Assembly: GCF_016918035.1 (NCBI RefSeq)
Contig: NZ_JAERWK010000003.1
Coordinates: 124,001-188,000 of the forward strand
DNA from: Nakamurella leprariae
GTDB taxonomy: Bacteria > Actinomycetota > Actinomycetes > Mycobacteriales > Nakamurellaceae
Direction: 5' to 3'
Length of the DNA: 64,000 nt
Part shown: positions 60,389 through 64,000 of the stretch, piece after piece
Position numbering within the stretch: position 1 is the first letter of the stretch
How the letters are laid out: every line of letters begins with the position of its first letter
Position numbers and translations under genes: made by a program
Notes under the pieces: model-generated
Database searches by the model: none
The model's input: the letters and a program-made list of their open reading frames with translations, nothing else
What the model was told of the DNA's origin: nothing

Positions 60389-61726
60389 TCAGCAGGTGCG
60401 CAGCAGCCGGTCCAACACCCGGACGCCGAACTGCAGCGAGTCGACCGGGACCCGCTCGTCCACGCCGTGGAAGAGCCCGGAGAAGTCCAGGTCGGCCGGT
60501 AGCCGCAAGGGAGCGAAGCCGTACCCGGCCACGCCGAGCCGGGCGAAGGCCTTGTTGTCGGTGGCGCCGGAGAGCATGTACGGAACGGTGACGCCGCCCT
60601 CGTCCTCGGCCCGGACCGCGGCCTGCATGGCGCCGACCAGGTCACCCTCGAACGGGAACTCCAGCGGCGGCAGCCACACCCACTCGATGTCGATGTCGTC
60701 GCCGGCCAGCTCCGCCACCTGCTCGCGGAAACCGTCCTCCGAACCGGGCAGCACCCGGCAGTCGACGACGGCTTCAGCGGTGGACGGGATGACGTTCGCC
60801 TTGTACCCGGCCTTGAGCATGGTCGGGTTGGCGGTGTTGCGCAGGGTGGCGTTGATCATGCGGGCGATCGGGCCGAGCTTGGCCACCGCACCCTCGAGGT
60901 CCTCGTCGGGGAACTCAAACCCGGTCAGCTCGGTGATCGAGGCCAGCAACGCGTCGACCGTGGCGGTGCGGGTGATCGGGAACCGGTGCGCGCCGAGGCG
61001 GGCCACCGCCGCGGCCACCCGGGTGACCGCATTGTCGTCATGCCGCATGGAGCCGTGTCCGGCCGTGCCGCGGGCCCGCAGGGTGGCCCAGCCGACGCCC
61101 TTCTCGGCCGCGGCGACCAGGTAGGCGCGACGGGTCTCGTCGAGCGAGACGGAGAATCCACCGACCTCGGAGATCGCCTCGGTGGCGCCGTCGAAGAGCT
61201 CCGGATGGTGGTCGACCAGCCACTGCGAGCCGACGAGCCCACCGGCCTCCTCGTCGGACATGAACGCGAAGATCAGGTCCCGCGGCGGCACGACGCCGGA
61301 GCGCTTGAACTCGCGAGCCACGGCGATGGTCATGGCGACCATGTCCTTCATGTCGACCGCGCCGCGGCCCCAGACGTAGCCGTCCTGGACGGCGCCGGAG
61401 AACGGGTGCACCGTCCACTCGGCCGGATCAGCCGGGACCACGTCGACGTGCCCGTGCACCAGCAGCGCACCGCGGGACGGGTCGGCGCCGGCCAGCCGGG
61501 CGACCAGATTGCCGCGGCCGGGGGCGGACTCGACGTAGGTGGTCTCGTACCCGACCTCCTCCAGCTTGGCCTGGATGTACCGGGCGGCGCGAGCCTCACC
61601 GTCGCCGACGGTGGCCGGGTCGCCGGTGTTCACCGACTCGATCTGGATGAGCTCGCTGCACAGCTGCACCACCTCCTGCTCGGCGATGGACAGTTGCTCG
61701 GCCGGCGGGAGGGAGATGTCAGACAT
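60389..61726 (-). CDS. M20-family metallopeptidase/deacylase
   Basis: A 445-residue M20/M25/M40 di-zinc hydrolase (ArgE/DapE/CPG2-like; Rv2141c-type). Metal-binding and catalytic residues are visible in LVHGHVDVVPADPAEW, WGRGAVDMKDMVAM, FMSDEEAGGLVGS and the C-terminal MLSGATDNKAFARLGVAGYGF and GLFHGVDERVPVD. The dimerisation domain lies between. It likely hydrolyses a dipeptide or N-acyl amino acid; the exact substrate is unknown. ATG at 61726 with AGGA upstream. It is divergent from the tRNA gene. Confidence 0.93.
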   Translation of the reverse strand: MSDISLPPAEQLSIAEQEVVQLCSELIQIESVNTGDPATVGDGEARAARYIQAKLEEVGYETTYVESAPGRGNLVARLAGADPSRGALLVHGHVDVVPADPAEWTVHPFSGAVQDGYVWGRGAVDMKDMVAMTIAVAREFKRSGVVPPRDLIFAFMSDEEAGGLVGSQWLVDHHPELFDGATEAISEVGGFSVSLDETRRAYLVAAAEKGVGWATLRARGTAGHGSMRHDDNAVTRVAAAVARLGAHRFPITRTATVDALLASITELTGFEFPDEDLEGAVAKLGPIARMINATLRNTANPTMLKAGYKANVIPSTAEAVVDCRVLPGSEDGFREQVAELAGDDIDIEWVWLPPLEFPFEGDLVGAMQAAVRAEDEGGVTVPYMLSGATDNKAFARLGVAGYGFAPLRLPADLDFSGLFHGVDERVPVDSLQFGVRVLDRLLRTC

Positions 61727-61876
61727 GTGCCGTTCCTACACCGGCTCCGATCGCCTCCTGCACCCGGGCGCCACCGAACGCTCGATCGGACGCCGCCGAG
61801 TGGTGAGATCGGCGTGCCGGATCGAGTAGAGTGATGCGTCGCCGGGCTCGGAGTTCCATCAGCCCGGCGGACACCG

Positions 61877-61959
61877 GTCCGGGTGGCGGAATGGCAGACG
61901 CGCTAGCTTGAGGTGCTAGTGCCCGCAAGGGCGTGGGGGTTCAAGTCCCCCCTCGGACA
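61877..61959 (+). tRNA. tRNA-Leu (anticodon GAG)
   Basis: An 83-base class II tRNA. Acceptor stem 61877-61883 pairs with 61952-61958 (one G-T), discriminator A at 61959, and CCA is not encoded. The D-arm, anticodon stem CTAGC/GCTAG with loop TTGAGGT (anticodon GAG), a long variable arm with a GCAA-type loop, and a T-arm GGGGG-TTCAAGT-CCCCC are all complete. Decodes CUC. It forms the junction with the downstream integrative element, and its 3' end is probably the attachment site. Confidence 0.96.
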
Positions 61960-62017
61960 CTCAGCATGACACTGCGTGACCTGCGAAGACATCGAGCCGG
62001 CGGGCGCAGAATGAGCC

Positions 62018-62037
62018 CGGTGATACCGCGGTGATAC
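62018..62037. repeat. Direct repeat cggtgatac, possible integrase arm sites
   Basis: Two exact copies of cggtgatac at 62018-62026 and 62029-62037, one helical turn apart, between the tRNA 3' end and the small ORF. Spacing and position suit arm-type binding sites of the integrase near attL. This is inference from location only. Confidence 0.35.
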
Positions 62038-62045
62038 TCCGGTGG

Positions 62046-62282
62046 TCACCGGACCGTGCGCAGGAACGCCACCAGGGCGTGGCCGAGCGCCAGAGCCTCC
62101 GGCGATCGGTCGCCCTCCGCGATGCCCTTGAGGATGTCGTCCAGCTCGTTGCTGACGTCGAGCAGGTCGAACCGGTCGGCCAGCTCGCGGAGCCGCTGGG
62201 GCTGCTCGGCAGCGTTGCGCACCAGCGCCGCTGCGTTCTCTTCCGGGTCGAACGGGACGGGTCGGAACTCGGTCAAGGTCAT
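62046..62282 (-). CDS. Small acidic protein coupled to the integrase
   Basis: A 78-residue protein starting at an ATG that overlaps the integrase stop (ATGA) with GGAGG just before it. The sequence is acidic and helical (VPFDPEENAAALVRNAAEQ, LRELADRFDLLDVSNELDDIL). No helix-turn-helix or known family is recognised. Its position between integrase and attachment site would suit a recombination accessory or immunity-type factor, but nothing in the sequence shows this. Confidence 0.7.
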   Translation of the reverse strand: MTLTEFRPVPFDPEENAAALVRNAAEQPQRLRELADRFDLLDVSNELDDILKGIAEGDRSPEALALGHALVAFLRTVR

Positions 62283-63523
62283 CCTCCGTGGATCAGTGCG
62301 CCGAGGGCCGTCGCGGCCTCGCGCTGCATGGTGGGCAGGGCGTGCGAGTAGGTGTCGAGCGTGATGCTGATGGTCTGGTGGCCCAGTCGCTCTTGGACGA
62401 TCTTCGGGTGGACGCCGGCCACCAGCTGGAGCGTGGCCGACGTGTGCCGCAGTGAGTGCAGGTGGATCACCGGCAGGGTGTGCACCTGGGTCGGAGCGAC
62501 CGACTTGGCGGCCTCCGCAAGCTGCCACCGGATGCACCGAGCGACCGACTCCCGGAAGGACCGGGACACCGACTCCGGCAGCCGGTGCCGACCCTCCAGG
62601 TCGCCGAACGCCAGCGCGTCCTGGGCGCCGAGCTGGAACGCCAGGCCGGCGCGCCGGGTGCGGTGCGATCGGAGCAGGGCGGCGGTTGCCGGGTCGATGT
62701 CGACCACCCGGGCGCGGCCAGTCTTCGTCGGCCCCTCTACCTGCTGCTGAGGCTGGCCCTTCACCTTGATGGTGCCGACCGACCGGCGGACGCTGATCGC
62801 CCCGGCATCCAGGTCGACGTCGCGCCAGCGCAACGCCAGCAGCTCCCCGCGGCGCATCCCGGTGGCCACCAGCACCAGCCACGCGGTCCGCTGCTCCGGG
62901 TCTGCGTGCTGCTCTGCCCATCCGAGGAAGGTGCCCAGCTCGGCGGCCGACCAGGTCACCATCTCCGGTGGCCGGGCGTCCTTGGCGCTGGGCGGGTCGG
63001 CCACGTCGGCGGGGTTCACCGGGATGAGGCCCTGACGGACCGCGTCCTTCATCGCCTTATGCACGATCATCGCCACGTAGCGGACCGTCCGGGCCGACAG
63101 TCCCCCGGACCCGTCCGCGCGGCCGTCGGCCTCCAGCGACCGGTACAGCGCCGACAGCCGGGAGCCGGTGAGCGCGGCCAGCCGGACCGTGCCGATGCGC
63201 GGCTCCAGGTGCAGCCGGGCGTTCTTGCGATAGCTGGCCATCGTCGACGGCGCCAGCCGGAGACCGTCCAGCCACTCGGCCAGATACTGACCGACAGTGA
63301 TCTTTGACGGCTCCGAGTAGCCGCCTGGGGCTTCGCCCTTGGCCAGCAGGTCCCGGATGCCCGCTGCCGCCGCCTTTCGCGTCGTGAACCCGCGACGCAG
63401 CACAGGCTTCCGAGTGCCGTCGGCCATGGTGACGGTCACCTTGATCAGGTACCGGGTACCGGCCGCCGTGCGGTACTCCGAGATGGTGCCCTCACCGGCT
63501 TGTCGACGACGCGAGCCGGTCAC
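62279..63523 (-). CDS. int: Tyrosine recombinase (phage-type integrase)
   Basis: A 414-residue site-specific recombinase. Order: an AP2-like arm-binding N-terminal domain (GTRYLIKVTVTMADGTRKPVLRRGFTTRKAA), a SAM-like core-binding domain (ITVGQYLAEWLDGLRLAPSTMASYRKNARLHL), then the catalytic domain with Arg in TGMRRGELLALRW, His-x-x-Arg in HLHSLRHTSATLQ, a later His in ERLGHQ and the nucleophile Tyr in LDTYSHALP. All catalytic residues are present, so it should be active. GTG start overlaps the regulator stop (GTGA). It would integrate the element into the tRNA-Leu 3' end. Confidence 0.95.
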   Translation of the reverse strand: MTGSRRRQAGEGTISEYRTAAGTRYLIKVTVTMADGTRKPVLRRGFTTRKAAAAGIRDLLAKGEAPGGYSEPSKITVGQYLAEWLDGLRLAPSTMASYRKNARLHLEPRIGTVRLAALTGSRLSALYRSLEADGRADGSGGLSARTVRYVAMIVHKAMKDAVRQGLIPVNPADVADPPSAKDARPPEMVTWSAAELGTFLGWAEQHADPEQRTAWLVLVATGMRRGELLALRWRDVDLDAGAISVRRSVGTIKVKGQPQQQVEGPTKTGRARVVDIDPATAALLRSHRTRRAGLAFQLGAQDALAFGDLEGRHRLPESVSRSFRESVARCIRWQLAEAAKSVAPTQVHTLPVIHLHSLRHTSATLQLVAGVHPKIVQERLGHQTISITLDTYSHALPTMQREAATALGALIHGG

Positions 63524-64000
63524 GACGGCTCGCCGCCCTTCAGTGCTTCCAGACGATCGATCAGCCGTTGGACCGCAGGCTTCGGCGTCCCAGCCTGATC
63601 CGCCAACAAGCCAGCGAAGAACAGTTGCCCGACCATCCGTCGCAGCTCGACCAGGACGCTCTCAGGGTCGATGTCGTGGTCCCGGATGTGGTTGAACAGG
63701 TCCTCGGCCACCTCGACGCCTTTGACTCGCGCCTTCTCGGCCTCCTCGAGCGCGTCGTCCATGAGCGACCACGCCAAGGCCAGAAGCTGCACCAGGTCGC
63801 TCGCGCGGACCAGGTCCGGTTCCAGAGCCACCATCTGATTGAGATCGAAGTTGTCGAACACCTTCGAGAAGCCGACCAGCTCGTCGACGGTGATTCGTCG
63901 CGCCGGAGTGCCCTTCTCAATCTTGTAAAGCGCCGACGGGTGCATCGCGCACCCAACTCGGGCCATGTGATCGGCGAGGACTTCGTAGTTCCAGCCGCGC
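63520..64000 (-). CDS. XRE-type regulator (5' end off window)
   Basis: About 160 residues are visible; the start lies beyond the right edge, since the frame continues as GWNYEVLADHMARVGCAMHP without a stop. The visible ALYKIEKG and TVDELVGFSKVF fit the recognition and following helices of a Cro/C1-type helix-turn-helix. The C-terminal 90 residues are helical and acidic (EEAEKARVKGVEVAEDLFNHI). An ATG at 63966 is internal to the domain and should not be taken as the start. Probably the regulator of the integrative element; overlaps int by four bases. Confidence 0.8.
   Translation of the reverse strand, partial: RGWNYEVLADHMARVGCAMHPSALYKIEKGTPARRITVDELVGFSKVFDNFDLNQMVALEPDLVRASDLVQLLALAWSLMDDALEEAEKARVKGVEVAEDLFNHIRDHDIDPESVLVELRRMVGQLFFAGLLADQAGTPKPAVQRLIDRLEALKGGEPS

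Larger units (their letters stand above)
61936..64000. mobile_element. Left end of a tRNA-Leu-integrated element
   Basis: The tRNA 3' end is followed within 90 bases by a small ORF, a tyrosine integrase and an XRE regulator, all on the minus strand and all overlapping by four bases. This is the standard layout of actinobacterial integrative elements (pSAM2-like or prophage) using a tRNA 3' end as attB. The element would restore the tRNA and extend to the right beyond 64000. The right attachment repeat is outside the window, so the extent and type are unknown. Confidence 0.75.

Noticed and set aside
63520-63966. ATG at 63966 as the regulator start
   Set aside because: Helix-turn-helix sequence continues upstream in frame to the window edge, so this ATG is internal.

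Overview
The window is a chromosomal segment of a high-GC Gram-positive bacterium, almost certainly an actinomycete. Lineage markers are mshC (mycothiol synthesis), rbpA, whiA, clgR, two F420-type luciferase-like oxidoreductases, DUF3090/SCO1664 proteins and the rapZ-yvcK-whiA-gap-pgk-tpiA-secG order. By eye GC is around 70 percent and third codon positions are nearly all G or C. A Nakamurella-like or other Frankiales/Geodermatophilales-type genome would fit, but the species cannot be fixed from this window. Many adjacent genes overlap by four bases in a GTGA or ATGA arrangement.

Layout. 1-10.6 kb: an aldo/keto reductase, a VOC protein and a methyltransferase; then a four-gene minus-strand secretion locus (SipW-like signal peptidase, two proteins with SipW-type signal peptides, and a membrane-anchored protein ending in a sortase-like tail); an AraC regulator; a cation-efflux gene with a C-terminal frameshift; an LLM oxidoreductase. 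10.7-15.3 kb: SAP-domain protein, cytoplasmic PhoD-like phosphatase, thyA-folA, clgR. 15.5-28.4 kb: core genes on the minus strand, cinA-pgsA-rimO, rbpA, secG, then glycolysis (tpiA, pgk, gap), whiA, yvcK, rapZ, uvrC. 28.6-36.7 kb: glgX-treY-treZ, a pathway from glycogen-type glucan to trehalose, followed by an iron-sulfur photolyase homologue.

36.8-39.9 kb is a disturbed patch: a DUF222/HNH endonuclease gene preceded by about 460 bases of lower-GC sequence and followed by a frameshifted remnant and an SDR gene that has lost its catalytic middle. 39.9-51.4 kb holds metH, PAC2, mshC, a putative zinc metalloprotease, SCO1664, DUF3090, a histidine phosphatase and uppP, the conserved actinobacterial neighbourhood seen around Rv2124c-Rv2136c of Mycobacterium tuberculosis. 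51.6-61.7 kb: an aldo/keto reductase, two zinc-type alcohol dehydrogenases, a RecD2-like helicase, DUF3349, a CYP152-type P450 peroxygenase, DUF5703, azlCD, a repeat-rich noncoding stretch and an M20 peptidase.

At 61.9 kb a tRNA-Leu(GAG) is followed immediately by a small ORF, a tyrosine integrase and an XRE regulator, all reading towards the tRNA. This is the left end of an integrative element that continues beyond the window. No complete novel defence or biosynthetic system is visible. The best candidates for unusual biology are the SipW-type locus with its in-frame signal-peptide repeat, the metalloprotease inside the mshC cluster, the 14-C tract before treY, the 12-bp repeats before folA and the repeat-rich block at 60.0-60.4 kb.
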